Source of the DNA: Bretschneidera sinensis | Taxonomy: Eukaryota; Streptophyta; Magnoliopsida; Brassicales; Akaniaceae | Assembly: GCA_023935145.1 (NCBI GenBank) | Contig: CM043703.1 | Location: 26,001,727-26,065,726 of the forward strand | Direction of reading: 5' to 3' | Length of the DNA stretch: 64,000 nucleotides | Shown here: positions 49,649 to 61,150 of the stretch, one piece after another | Position numbering within the stretch: the stretch's first letter is position 1 | Layout: each line of letters starts with the position of its first letter | Position numbers and translations under genes: made by a program | Notes under the pieces: generated by a model | The model's input: only the letters and a program-made list of their open reading frames with translations | Databases searched by the model: none | Told to the model about the DNA's origin: nothing

Positions 49649-50309
49649 TAGTTCATACCACATGCATATGTTGATCAGGCAAACATATATGAGGAATTCA
49701 ATAAAATATGCATTAATCAAGTTAAGCATCATAACACAGCTATCGCAAAGGCAACAATATTCATATATGGAAAAACATAATCAGGGCTTCAATGGAGCCC
49801 TACAAAAAGTTTAGTTACACATGAGTTTGATGTTAAACATCTTCATAAAATAAAATAAAGGAAAGAAAAAACTCGGAAATACTTCCTAGACGAGTCGTCA
49901 ATTCTTCTCCAAAATCTCTCTCTCGGGAAGCTCCCTTATTTCTATGTTTATAGGCCTATTTATAAGGTTTAGAGACCTCTGAAAACCTTAACTTGTAAAA
50001 CGAAACCCTACTCGTACTTTCTAAAATAAGTTCTGCCGTTTTACTGCACGTATGCACTCGATCTTATACTGGTGCACTTGAGCGCACCTTATTCTTGCAC
50101 GCACGAGCGCCGGTGCGCTCGATCGAACACATCTGTGCTCTATTGCACTAAACAACTTTTAGTTCTTCCAGCTTTGTTCTCTAATCCAGATGATGTTCCT
50201 TTTTCTTCAATAACCTAGGAAAATACAGAAAAACATAAAATAGCATGAAATAACACAACTAGGAACTTAACAAATGTAAATTAAGGGGCTTAAATATAAG
50301 CACTTATCA
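49649..50309 (-). mobile_element. Element F, 3' LTR, proximal part
   Basis: On the minus strand the LTR starts TGATAAGTGCTTATATTTAAG at 50,309, next to the polypurine tract. It contains CG-rich near-palindromes (50,045-50,135) and a TATA box at 49,958-49,964. Length with the distal part, excluding the solo LTR, is about 1.24 kb. Confidence 0.7.
50045..50135. repeat. CGATCGAGCGCAC-type motifs in F's U3
   Basis: Reading the plus strand: GCACTCGATC, GCACTTGAGCGCACC, GCACGAGCGC and GTGCGCTCGATCG. These are the same motif family as the B array, again about 80-180 bp upstream of the LTR's TATA box (minus strand). Confidence 0.7.
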
Positions 50310-51480
50310 CACCCCCAAACTTACATATTGCTGGTTCCTTAGCAATACAAAACTTAAAAAATAAATGAAAAATAAATAACACAAAGATAAATCCATCATT
50401 CACGATATCCAAAAGTTTAGGTCGCACACAAAATCATGTTATTCATTCATGAGCAAGCTTAACATATAAACCCATTTTTGTAATAAATAGAAGTTTTAAA
50501 ATTTAATTACTTATGAGATACAGGTTAAGGCATCATAAGTCTGACTCAGTGTAAGTGATCTAACACATAAAAAATGAAGCTTCCAAATAACTCCAATGTG
50601 TACTGTCTCCATGTTTCAAGATTAATTGAATTTCCTATCAGAATGAACAATAATGACATAGTTTTATTTCCTTCTTTATTTTATTATGAGACTTTACTAC
50701 ATTTAGTTCCCTTAAGCTTTCTAATTGACCCATGTAGTGAGGGTTGAGTCAATGACTCCCAAACCAGATGGTTTTAGGGCATTAGGTGTATAGACACCCC
50801 TAAGGAGTTACTAACTCGAGTTAAAAATGCTACGAAACTAAACTGTCTTATTGCTACCAAGCAAAATTCTCACATTTTGATGTGAACACTCACTGCTTAC
50901 TGAGGCAAGAGGTCCAGTTACTCAGTGGAAAGTTTATTTAATGATCATTACGAGCATTTTTTTTTCTCTTTTTGTGTAATAATTTTTTTCTACTTTTCTA
51001 TGCCAAAGTGTTCATTTAACAAGTTATCTGATTATAGTTAAGCCACGGAAACATACATATTAAAATCACATGTCATACCCCACACAATTATGTGCTAATG
51101 TGCTCGTGTTAGATTAGAACAAACATGTGAATTCTTAAATGCCTAAAGTAAGTACTAAGCTTTAAAGCTTTATTTATCACATCATGTGTTCAGGATTTTA
51201 AGCTTTATTAATGAAATCATATCGTAGTATTTGTTTAGATCAACCAAAATTCAAAACAACATGAACATGCATTTATCTTTTAGACAATAAAAAAAAATTG
51301 GGACAATAGTGTGTGAAAATGTGTGTGAATGTGTCTCCCATCCCCCCAAACTTAATTTACACATTGTCCCCAATGTGTGAAAATCATGGAAAGAGCTGAT
51401 CTGGGAGATGAAGAACTAGCTAGGCTTGTCATGGCTCATAGCACGCCCCTAAACTTGAATTGATACACATATCAACCCTG
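50310..51480 (-). other. Element F post-pol non-coding tail
   Basis: Reverse-complement counterpart of 40,385-41,558. It has the polypurine tract (50,310-50,322), G-run copies at 51,341-51,353 and 51,445-51,456, a hairpin at 51,360-51,377, the CTGGACCTCTTGCCTCAGTA block (50,902-50,921, reversed) and the CACCTAATGCCCTAAAACCA block (50,769-50,788, reversed). No coding potential. Confidence 0.7.
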
Positions 51481-51487
51481 AAAAAGA

Positions 51488-52448
51488 AAATACTAAAGTA
51501 ATACTGGAAAATAATAAAATACTAAAAATAAACAGTAAAAGAAATATGAAAGAATGTCAGCATGGTCTTCCTCCCAAGTATGGCCAACTGTGAGGTCCTC
51601 GTCCTTCATAGGATTTTCTTCTACCCTCTCAGCAACAGGTGCAGGCCCCCGGAGTCCTTTGGGCGTGTATGACTGGCTCTAGGTCCACTGACTCTTGCCA
51701 AAGAATGGGTGCTTCCTTACTAGTCTATTTATGGAGGAGTCTTTAATTCCCTTCTTCTTGAAAATGTAACTTAGGAGGAACGGGAACGGGAGCCCCCATG
51801 AATTAGTAGTGGTGACCTGGTGTGCATGGACGTGGTCCCAGAACTTATGAATCTGGCTCTAAATGATAGCAAGGATGAAGTACCAGTGGCCTCTGTGAAA
51901 GGCATACAGTGCTTGGAGGAACTGGTCACGCCTTTGAGTCTTGTGTCCCAATGGGCACATATTGCGTTGTAGAATAGAATCCATAAGCCAGAGTTGTAGA
52001 GGCAACTTGGACCGGCTCCTAGCATTATTGTGCCTATCTGTATGCTGTCCGACACACATGTCCTCAATGATGATGGAAAGGGAGAAGGACTCCGGCTGCT
52101 CATCTAACTGGGCAGCCTCAGGTGGATATTCATCATTGCAATGGAGGGTAGCAGCTATATCTGATGATGTCACATCAAGACACCTGGCCTACTGCAGTTG
52201 AAGGAGAGGTTCTCATAGAACTAAACCACGAATCTGTTGTAGGTAGTAGAGCAAACAGGTTTGAACAACCGTTTCAAACCACGGCTTTTGAATTCCTAGA
52301 TGGCCCATTTGGTAGCTTCAAAGCCTTTGAAATCGCCATCTATTTTGAATGTGGTTTCGAGCAAGATATCCCATTGCTCAAAGGTAGGCCGGGTTGACTG
52401 TGCTCGGCTTCTCGAAGCACAGGATGTGGAGGTAGTGTGTTTAGACAT
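51488..52448 (-). pseudogene. Element F extra ORF in env position (plant 'putative transposon protein'-like), broken
   Basis: From an ATG at 52,446-52,448 the minus strand reads MSKHTTSTSCASRSRAQST, then FKSRGLKRLF, VVxFYENLSFN, and, after stops and at least one frameshift, SIIIEDMCVGQHTDRHNNA, LWLMDSILQRNMCPLGHKT and SWGLPFPFLLSYIFKKKGI, ending near 51,488. The order (RGLKRLF, then FYENL, then a C-terminal LPFPFLLS..GI) resembles the plant-specific Transposase_32 family (PF20167), often found downstream of pol in Athila-type elements; this is recall, not a search. At least four stops make it a pseudogene. B, C and D have no counterpart. Confidence 0.5.
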
Positions 52449-53265
52449 GCTGGATACAATATGTAGAAATGCTGTGAAACTGTGCTGCGCCCGTTCACAA
52501 AAAGGTGCACTCGCTCACATTGTGCAGCTGCGCTCGATTACACTACTCCCTGCGCTCGATCGTAATGAGTCAGGATTTTTATCGAACAAGTGGTCTGCAA
52601 CTCGTAAACCAAGTTGTGCTCAACACTTCCTAAAGTGTTCCAGCCTCCTGCAAAGTACCCAAAAACAACCACAAAAGAAGAAAAACAAATTGTATATGCA
52701 ATTATAATGGTTAGAACTATTAACAACGTGAGGAGATGGGTAAAAATGGTATAGCTGTATATGCAATTATTACGGGATTTAAGAAAGAAACGGTAGCTGT
52801 GTGGTAGGTGTTTGGTGAAGCTGTAGGAGAATGGTGGTGGGTGGTGGTGTGTGGTGGTCATGCTGAGTTAGGAAGCTGGGGTTGCTGGTTGTGATTGGAT
52901 GAAGTGTAGGGGAGGGTTGGGTCGTGCACTATTTAGAGAGAAAATGAGGAAAAATAAGGGAAAAAAGGGGGAAAATGACTTAAAATAGGTCACGTGACCC
53001 TCTGTCCCGACTGCACTCGATCGCACTTATGCGCAGGTGTGTACGTGTGGATGCACTCGCGTGCCATTGAGCGGAAGGTCAGAATGCACTGGACCACTAA
53101 ACTAAGGAAAGGACGAAGAAAGTTAAAAATAATGAAAAACAATAGACAAAAATAAAAATGTACCGTACTTAGTGGCCTCAATACCACTGACCTCAATAGA
53201 GGCACTTGAGCTACACGTTTATCATAGTCTGAACTGCTCAAATGCTTTCTATAGTAGCTTTATTG
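52449..53265 (-). other. Element F spacer between pol and extra ORF
   Basis: On the minus strand this spacer looks like the 5' part of a transcription unit: a TA-rich core (CTAAATAGTGCACG, near 52,937), a CT/CA-rich leader with histidine/proline codons (near 52,800-52,860), a candidate GTAATAATTGC donor near 52,771 and a CTTTGCAG acceptor near 52,649, then the ORF. CG motifs of the B-array family also occur here (52,485-52,565 and 53,005-53,090). The splice sites are inferred. Confidence 0.35.
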
Positions 53266-53630
53266 CTATTCTCTTAGAAGGGAATACTTAAAGTCCACCT
53301 CATGTGGCTCAAGCGCTCTTGGTGCTACTGTATACTGGATAGACTGGAGTGCCAAATCTTCATCTCTTGGTGCCAATTTGATTTTAAGGTATGGCTCGAC
53401 TCTATGTCCATTTACCGTGAATGTTCGAGTGCTGTCGGAACCATGGACCTCCAAAGCACCATGGGTAAAGACTTTGGTGACCACATAAGGACCAGACCAT
53501 CAAGACTTGAGCTTGCCTAGGAACAATCTTAATCGGGAATTATATACCATTACCTTTTGTCCCACATGAAACTCTTTCCTCACTAGCTGCTTATCGTGAT
53601 ATGCTTTGGTCCTTTCCTTGTAGAGCTTGG
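53266..53630 (-). pseudogene. Element F integrase C-terminus
   Basis: Minus-strand reading from 53,630: [37 protein letters not shown], a stop, then WSGPYVVTKVFTHGALEVHG and VNGHRVEPYLKIKL, ending at LLRE near 53,266. It continues precisely from the YENTK end of the fragment at 61,151, the gap being element D. Confidence 0.85.
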
Positions 53631-54931
53631 TGATGAGAGAAAAATATTGCATATTTTGGTCACTTAATTTACATTTGTTAGCTTAGGATTTTGTTACTTT
53701 GAGTTGTTTTCGTTGTTTTTCAGGTTTACAAGCACTGGGAAAGGAGTTTCACTAAAATTGCCAGAATTGCCTGTACAGATCAATCATCTTTGAAAATTAA
53801 ACTGTATTGATTCAAGAAGAACTAGGATATGAGCTATATATGCTTAGAAAGATCCAGAAGTCTATTTTCTGGATAATTTTACGACTCGTAAAAATGATTT
53901 TTCTACAGAAAGTTATGGCTGTTTTAGTAGACAAAGGTCAGGCTATGCGGGCTGTGCGAGATTTCAGCGTGAACAGAAGTTTTGAAGGGCATGTGAAGAC
54001 TTAAATCCCACATCCCACATCGGTTGGAAACACATTTCTATATCCCACATCCCACATCGGATCGGAAACACATTGCACTCGTGGTATTTGCCTATATAAG
54101 ACCCACTCCACTTCATCATTCAGTGTACAATTCCTGGGCCACTTTGGTGTTAACCGGTGGACGTCCGTTAGCATTCTGGTGGATCTCGAAGGCTTTGTCA
54201 CCACGAGGGGAAGCTCTGCTCGTCAGCGAGTGGAATTTTTTCCATGTAAAGTTATTTATTTATTTCTTTACATTTAGTTGTTTTAGTTTAAATGTTTAGC
54301 ACTTTTATTATGAATTGTAGTTTCATAGTTATGAGTGGCTAGACTCTTCAGCTAAGGTTGAAGATGAAGTCCTGCCATTGTTTGGCGTAGTAGTTCAGGT
54401 TTGCTTGTACAAATCTGACATTTTTTAGTATAAATGTTCTGTCAATTATTTGAGTTAATTTTGTGATTGATTGAGTTTAAATTGTTCTGTTGGATATTCC
54501 TTGTGTTTCATCTGATGGATACATCGAATTGTTTTCTATTAAATTGGATTTCCTTTGTTATTTGTTAAGAGCGGATACATTGGATGCTTTTGGTTTGATT
54601 GGGATATTCTTTGTTTTTTGTCTTATAGTTGGATTCATGGAATTTTTTTGATAGGCTATCTTTAGAACATAGAGATATATGCTTAACTTTGGCAGGGTGG
54701 ATTCAGAAACCTTAGTGTTTTTATTATTAGTTTTTTTTAAAATAAATTTAGTTTAGTTTTAATTTGTTTTCCAAAATATCATTCAAAATTCGGAACTAGG
54801 TTAAGATAAAGTTAGTTTAGATTAAAAATATATTTTCACAACGCAATTCCCTTGTGGATTCGACCTCGCACTTGCACAACACTATATTGCAAATGACTTG
54901 TGCACTTGCGAGTAAATTAAAACTCACAACA
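53631..54931 (+). mobile_element. Element D, LTR 1
   Basis: TGATGAGAGAAAAATATTGC to AAAACTCACAACA; 1,301 bp. TATATAAG box at 54,093-54,100, preceded by two copies of TCCCACATCCCACATCGG (54,006-54,023 and 54,043-54,060). U3 53,746-53,943 closely matches element C's U3 at 23,207-23,405. R/U5 matches B. The 5 bp to the left, CTTGG (53,626-53,630), recur after LTR 3. Confidence 0.9.
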
Positions 54932-54955
54932 AGTTTTTGGCGCCATTGCTGGAGA
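54932..54955 (+). promoter_or_regulatory. Element D primer binding site (tRNA-Asp type, weakened)
   Basis: AGTTTTTGGCGCCATTGCTGG follows the LTR. It is the tRNA-Asp site of element C with two mismatches in the TGGCGCCGTTGCCGG core. Confidence 0.7.
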
Positions 54956-55036
54956 GTTATTTGGTTTGTGAAATTTTTTTGTCTGAATTGATTTTATTTT
55001 TCTACTAGTTAGTTATCAATTTTTTTTAAAAAAAAA

Positions 55037-55726
55037 ATGTGGATGAATCCAGCGCCGGTTTCACAGTCTTTAGAGGACACCTTCAAGGATTTTATTAAAA
55101 TGACCGGCCCGTCTCTCAATGCTGCTAACACATTCAATGTTGATAGCTGTTCCATCTGTGCTAGTCCTCTGCATTTAGCACAGAATTGTCCATCAATGCC
55201 GGCTTTTGCCGAGTATCCTATGGAACAAATAAATGCTTTCAATGAGTGTTGTTGGCAATTAAATGGATCTTACTCTGAAACATACAATCCAGGGTGGTAG
55301 GACCACTCTAATGTTTCATGGACGCAGAACCAACTGAGGAATCAGGGAGGAGACCCTTATCATGCTCACAATCAATACCCTCCCGAATTTCCTCCACCAA
55401 TTCCAAGTTATGGTCACTCAGCTTATCCAGCACCATCACCCACTTACCAAGCTCCCATTCAAACACCAGCGCCAGTTTCACTGTCACTTGAGGACACCCT
55501 TAAGGAGTACATGAAAATAACTAGCCAATCCATGAGCGAAGTGATGAGTGCAACAATAGAAAACACCAAAGCGATTGCCAAACTAGAGAGTCAAATTGAT
55601 CAAATCGCAAGTTATGTGGGTGAAGGAGACGAAGGAGAGTTCCCCAGTCAACCTGAGCCTAACCCAAAGGAACAGTTTGCGGTGGGAAATTCATCAACTC
55701 CTATGCATTGGCAGGAACAAGTGTAA
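55037..55726 (+). pseudogene. Element D gag remnant
   Basis: An ATG reading of 87 residues holds a CCHC knuckle (CSICASPLHLAQNC) and ends SETYNPGW then a stop at 55,298. The same frame continues with PYHAHNQYPPEFPPPIPSY and a coiled region (SVEDTL-like, IAKLESQIDQIASYVGEGDE) to a stop at 55,724. The N-terminal gag core present in C (residues 70-265) is missing, so this is only the nucleocapsid side. Confidence 0.75.
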
Positions 55727-55741
55727 TCAACTGTCCCATAC

Positions 55742-56760
55742 TTGTCTGGAAGACAAGTGGACAATCAAGTGGAGGAGAACCCTGCTATTCAACAAGGGCA
55801 AGAAAGTGGCAATAAGGATAAGAGAGATGCTGAGCCATCTACAACCACACCTATTATTAAGGATCTCTCTAAGTCGTTTTTACCTAAAGTGCCTTACCTT
55901 GAGAGACTACAAGCGCCCAAGAAAGAAGGGAAGTCTGAGGACATTATGGAGGCAGGCTTTGCTCAGTTTGGAGAGGATTTAGACTTAGATAAATTACTTG
56001 AGCAAGCAAATACTATCTTGGAGTCTGCTCCTCGGGAGAGTAGTAAGACAGAGGAGACTATGGATGAATTCCGTATTGAGGACCCCCTGGAGGCATGCTT
56101 TGCTCACTTTGGAGAGGACTTGGGCTTAGATAAGTTACTCGAGGAAGTGAATGCCATTTTGGAGTCTGATCATCGAGAAAGCAATGAGGAGGAGGAGACG
56201 GTAGCACCTGAACCTCACAAGAAGGAACTTAAGCCTTTACTAGACAATCCTAAGTATAAGTTCTTAGGTCCAGCAGATTCTTTGCTTATAATTATAGCTT
56301 TAGATTTGGGTGATGCTCCAGTGGAGAAATTATTAGACGTCTTAAGAGAGCATAAGGAAGTTATAGGCTGGACTATTGAGGATGTCAAGGGAATTAACCC
56401 CTTGTTGGTAATACACACGATACAGTTGGAGGAGAATGCCAAGCCATCGAGGGAGCCACAAAGAAGGCTCAACCCTGCTATGCAAGACGTTGTGAGGGCA
56501 GAAGATATTAAGCTGTTAGAGGCAGGGATCATTTATCCAATCTCTGATAGCAAGTGGGTGAGCTTGATTCAAGTCGTGCCCAAACATGCTAAATTAACGG
56601 TAGTGAAGAATGAGGACGACGAGTTGGTGCCAACTCGTGTTTAGTCAGGAGGGAGAGTGAGTATAGACTACCATAAGTTGAATGCTGCCACCAGGCCTGA
56701 TCATTTTTCATTCCCATTTATTGATCAGATGGTGGAGCACTTAGTTGGGCATGTTTACTA
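55742..56760 (+). pseudogene. Element D pol remnant: linker fused past a deleted protease, RT start only
   Basis: A 300-residue ORF runs from the end of gag (YLERLQAPKKEGKSEDIM) straight into an acidic linker, so the protease is deleted. The linker carries two repeats (FAQFGEDLDLDKLLEQAN and FAHFGEDLGLDKLLEEVN), where B has one. The RT N-terminus follows (RRLNPAMQDVVRAEDIKLL, IIYPISDSKWVS). A stop at 56,642 and a break at about 56,757 remove the rest of RT, RNase H and integrase. D must have depended on enzymes supplied in trans. Confidence 0.8.
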
Positions 56761-56764
56761 ATGT

Positions 56765-58129
56765 TGGGTCTGGCTAAAGATATTAAACTTAGCGCTCATG
56801 GGAGGCACCCCACAGCTTATCTTTTCTGTTTATTTATTATTTCGTATTTTTATGATTAATGTTTGTTTCCCAGTTTTTTTATTTTTCAAGGACAATGCGT
56901 ACTCCAGTTCAAGTTTGGGGGTATGCTATGAGTCATGCCAGTCCAGATAGTTCTCCATATCTCAGGTCAGCTCTTTCTATATTAGTCATATATTGGGGTC
57001 AATGTGTAATTTAAGTTTGGGGGTATGGGAGACACATCACACACTTTGTCCTAATTTGTTATCTTTTTGTCGTAAAGATAAATGCATGTTCATGTTCATC
57101 TAAAAATTTTGGTTGTTCTGAAAAATTGTGATGTGATTTCATTGGTGAGTTTAAAACTTTGAACACATGATTTGATGATAGAGTTTAAACTTTAGTTACT
57201 TACTTTAGGCATTTTAGAGAATTCACATGTTTGATCTAATCTAACACGAGCAAATCAACACATATTTGTGTGAGGTATGACAAGTGAGTTGAATGTATAC
57301 GTTTCCTTGTCTTAACTGAAACCGGATGACTTGTTGGATAAACACTTGGGCATATATATATATATATAAAACAACTAATACTACTAATATTTATAATGAT
57401 CATCATCAATAAACTTTCCACTGAGTAACTGGACCTCTTGCCTCAGTAAGCAGTGAGTGTTCACGTCAAAAGGTGGGAATTTTATTCATAATGATCATTG
57501 CGAAACTTTCCGCTGAGTAACTGGAGCTCTTGCCTCAGTAAGCAGTGAGTGTTCACGTCAAAAGGTAGAATTTTTCTTGGTAGTATTAAGGCCGGTTTAA
57601 TTTCGTAGCCTTTTTGACTCGAGTTAGTAAGTCTTTAGGGGTGTCTTTACACCTAATGCCCTAAAACCATTTGGTTTGGGAGTCATTGACTCAACAATCG
57701 CTATATGGGTCGATTAGAAAGCTTAAGGGAACTAAACATAGCAGAGCCTTATATATATATATAAAAAAACTATGCCATCGTTGTTCTTTCCGACGAGAAA
57801 TTTTGTGGATCTTGAGACTTGATTACCTTGTACATTGAAGTTATTTGGAAACCTCATCTGTATATGCTAAATCATTTTACACTGATTCAAGCTTGTGATG
57901 TCTTACCATGCCTCTTGTAAGTAATTAGGTTTTAAATTCTTATTCATTGTGAAGATGGGTTGGACTTATTTAAGCTTGCTCATGAATGAATCTCATGATT
58001 TTGAATGCTCCTTAAATTTTTGGATACCATGAATACTGAACTTATCTTTATGTTCTTTGTTTTTCATTTAGTTTTATTTATTTATTTTGTTTTGCTAAGG
58101 GACTAGCAAAATGTAAGTTTGGGGGTAGT
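56765..58129 (+). other. Element D post-pol non-coding tail
   Basis: Same layout as B: G-run copies at 56,911-56,924, 57,013-57,026 and 58,115-58,129 (polypurine tract), with a wobble-paired hairpin at 56,988-57,007. The conserved ACTGGACCTCTTGCCTCAGT block is tandemly duplicated here (57,411-57,478 and 57,503-57,569). Short (TA)n runs are at 57,354-57,367 and 57,751-57,763. Confidence 0.7.
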
Positions 58130-59428
58130 TGATAAGAGAAAAATATTGCATATTTTGGCCACTTAATTTACATTTGTTAGCTTAGGATTTTGTTACTTTG
58201 AGTTATTTCCGTTGTTTTTCAGGTTTACAAGCACTGGGAAAGGAGTTTCACTAAAATTGCCAGAATTGCCCGTACAGATCAATCATCTTTGAAAATTAAA
58301 CTGTATTGATTCAAGAAGAATCAGGATATGAGCTATATATGCTTAGAAAGATCCAGAAGTCTATTTTCTGGAGAATTTTACGACTCGTAAAAATAATTTT
58401 TCTACAGAAAGTTATGGCCGTTTTAGTAGACAAAGGTCAGACTGTGCGGGCTATGCGGGATTTCAGCGTGAACAGAAGTTTTGAAGGGCATGTGAAGACT
58501 TAAATCCCACATCCCACATCGGTTTGAAACACATTCTATATCCCACATCCCACATCGGAAAGGAAACACATTGCACTCGTGGTATTTGCCTATATAAGAC
58601 CCACTCCACTTCATCATTCAGTGTACAATTCCTGGGCCACTTTGGTGTTAACCAGTGAACGTCCGCTAGCATTCTGGTGGATCTCGAAGGCTTTGTCACC
58701 ACGAGGGGAAGCGTCACCCGTCAGCGAGTGGAATTTCTCCCATGTAAAGTTATTTATTTATTTCTTTACATTTAGTTGTTTTAGTTTAAATGTTTAGCAC
58801 TTTTATTATGAATTATAGTTTCATAGTTATGAGTGGCTAGACTCTTCAGCTAAGGTTGATGATGAAGCCCTGCCATTGTTTGGCATAGTAGTTCAGGTTT
58901 GCTTGTACAAATCTGACATTTTTTAGTATAAATGTTCTGTCAATTATTTGAGTTAATCTTATGATTGATTGAGTTTAAATTGTTCTGTTGGATATTCCTT
59001 GTGTTTCATCTGATGGATACATCGAATTGTTTTCGATTAAATTGGATTTCCTTTGTTATTTGTTAAGAGCGGATACATTGGATGCTTTTGGTTTGATTGG
59101 GATATTCTTTGTTTTTTGTCTTATTGTTGGATTCATGGAATTTTTTTGATAGGCTATCTTTAGAACATAGAGATATATGCTTAACTTTGGTAGGGTGGAT
59201 TCAGAAACCTTAGTGTTTTTATTATTAATTTTTTTAAAATCAATTTAGTTTAGTTTTAATTTGTTTTCCAAAATATCATTCAAAATTCGGAACTAGGTTA
59301 AGATAAAGTAAGTTTAGATTTAAAAATATATTTTCACAACGCAATTCCCTGTGGATTCGACCTCGCACTTGCACAACACTATATTGCAAACGACTCGTGT
59401 GCTTGCGAGTAATTTAAAACTCACAACA
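58130..59428 (+). mobile_element. Element D, LTR 2 (middle)
   Basis: TGATAAGAG to CTCACAACA, 1,299 bp, differing from LTR 1 at scattered bases. It is preceded by the polypurine tract and followed by a 9-base stub of the PBS (AGTTTTTGA), then directly by tail sequence. Confidence 0.9.
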
Positions 59429-59856
59429 AGTTTTTGATTAGAAAGCTTAAGGGAACTAAACATAGCAGAGCTTTATATATATATATATATATAAAACTAT
59501 GCCATCGTTGTTCTTTCCGACGAGAAATTCTGTGGATCTTGAGACTTAATTACCTTGTACATTGAAGTTATTTGGAAACCTCATCTGTATATGCTAAATC
59601 ACTTTACACTGATTCAAGCTTGTGATGTCTTACCATGCCTCTTGTAAGTAATTAGGTTTTAAATTCTTATTCATTGTGAAGATGGGTTGGACTTATTTAA
59701 GCTTGCTCATGAATGAATCTCATGATTTTGAATGCTCCTTAAATTTTTGGATACCATGAATACTGAAGTTATCTTTATGTTCTTTGTTTTTCATTTAGTT
59801 TTATTTATTTATTTTGTTTTGCTAAGGGACTAGCAAAATGTAAGTTTGGGGGTAGT
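59429..59856 (+). mobile_element. Element D, second and deleted internal region
   Basis: After the PBS stub the sequence jumps to ATTAGAAAGCTTAAGGGAAC, equal to 57,714 onward, and runs to the polypurine tract (59,842-59,856). Only the last ~420 bp of an internal region remain; gag and pol are gone. Confidence 0.85.
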
Positions 59857-61150
59857 TGATGAGAGAAAAATATTTCATATTTTGGCCACTTAATTTACAT
59901 TTGTTAGCTTAGGATTTTGTTACTTTGAGTTGTTTTTATTGTTTTTCAGGTTTACAAGCACCGGGAAAAGAGTTTCACTAAAATTTCCAGAATTGCTCGT
60001 ACAGATCAATCATCTTTGAAAATTAAACCGTATTGATTCAAGAAGAACCAGGAGCTATATATGCTTAGAAAGATCCAGAAGTCTATTTTCTGGATAATTT
60101 TACGGCTCGTAAAAATGATTTTTCTACAGAAAGTTATGGCCGTTTTAGTAGACAAAGGTCAGGCTGTGCGGGCTGTGTGGGATTTCAGCGTGAACAAAAG
60201 TTTTGAAGGGCATATGAAGACTTAAATCCTACATCCCACATCGGTTGGAAACACATTTCTATATCCCACATCCCACATCGGATTGGAAACACATTGCACT
60301 CGTGGTATTTGCCTATATAAGACCCACTCCACTTCATCATTCAGTGTACAATTCCTGGGCCACTTTGGTGTTAACCGGTGGACGTCCACTAGCATTCTGG
60401 TGGATCTCGAAGGCTTTGTCACCACGAGGGGAAGCGCCACCCGTCAGCGAGTGGAATTTCTCCCATGTAAAGTTATTTATTTATTTCTTTACATTTAGTT
60501 GTTTTAGTTTAAATGTTTAGTACTTTTATTATGAATTGTAGTTTCATAGTTATGAGTGGCTAGACTCTTCAACTAAGGTTGAAGATGAAGCCCTGCCATT
60601 GTTTGGCATAGTAGTTCAGGTTTGCTTGTACAAATCTGATATTTTTTAGTATAAATGTTCTGTCAATTATTTGAGTTAATCTTGTGATTGATTGAGTTTA
60701 AATTGTTATGTTGGATATTCCTTGTGTTTCATCTGATGGATACATCGAATTGTTTTCGATTAAATTGGATTTCCTTTGTTATTTGTTAAGAGCGGATACA
60801 TTGGATGCTTTTGGTTTGATTGGGATATTCTTTGTTTTTTGTCTTATAGTTGGATTCATGAAATTTTTTTGATAGGCTATCTTTAGAACATAGAGATATA
60901 TGCTTAACTTTGGCGGGGTGGATTCAGAAACCTTAGTGTTTTTATTATTAGTTTTTTTAAAATCAATTTAGTTTAGTTTTAATTTGTTTTCCAAAATATC
61001 ATTCAAAATTCGGAACTAGGTTAAGATAAAGTTAGTTTAGATTAAAAATATATTTTCATAACGCAATTCCCTGTGGATTCGACCTCGCACTTGCACAACA
61101 CTATATTGCAAACGACTCGTGTGCTTGCAAGTAATTTAAAACTCACAACA
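59857..61150 (+). mobile_element. Element D, LTR 3
   Basis: TGATGAGAG to ACTCACAACA, 1,294 bp, including a small deletion near 60,048. Followed by CTTGG (61,151-61,155), matching the duplication left of LTR 1, then by element F integrase sequence. Confidence 0.9.

Noticed and set aside
52538..52861. Minus-strand ORF with a His/Pro-rich start
   Set aside because: Low-complexity CCACCA repeats of a leader-like region in element F; no domain, and it would cross a candidate intron. Not called as a gene.
53807..54299. Short ORFs repeated at 58,306-58,797 and 60,245-60,520
   Set aside because: They are LTR sequence of element D in three copies; frames are not kept between the copies.
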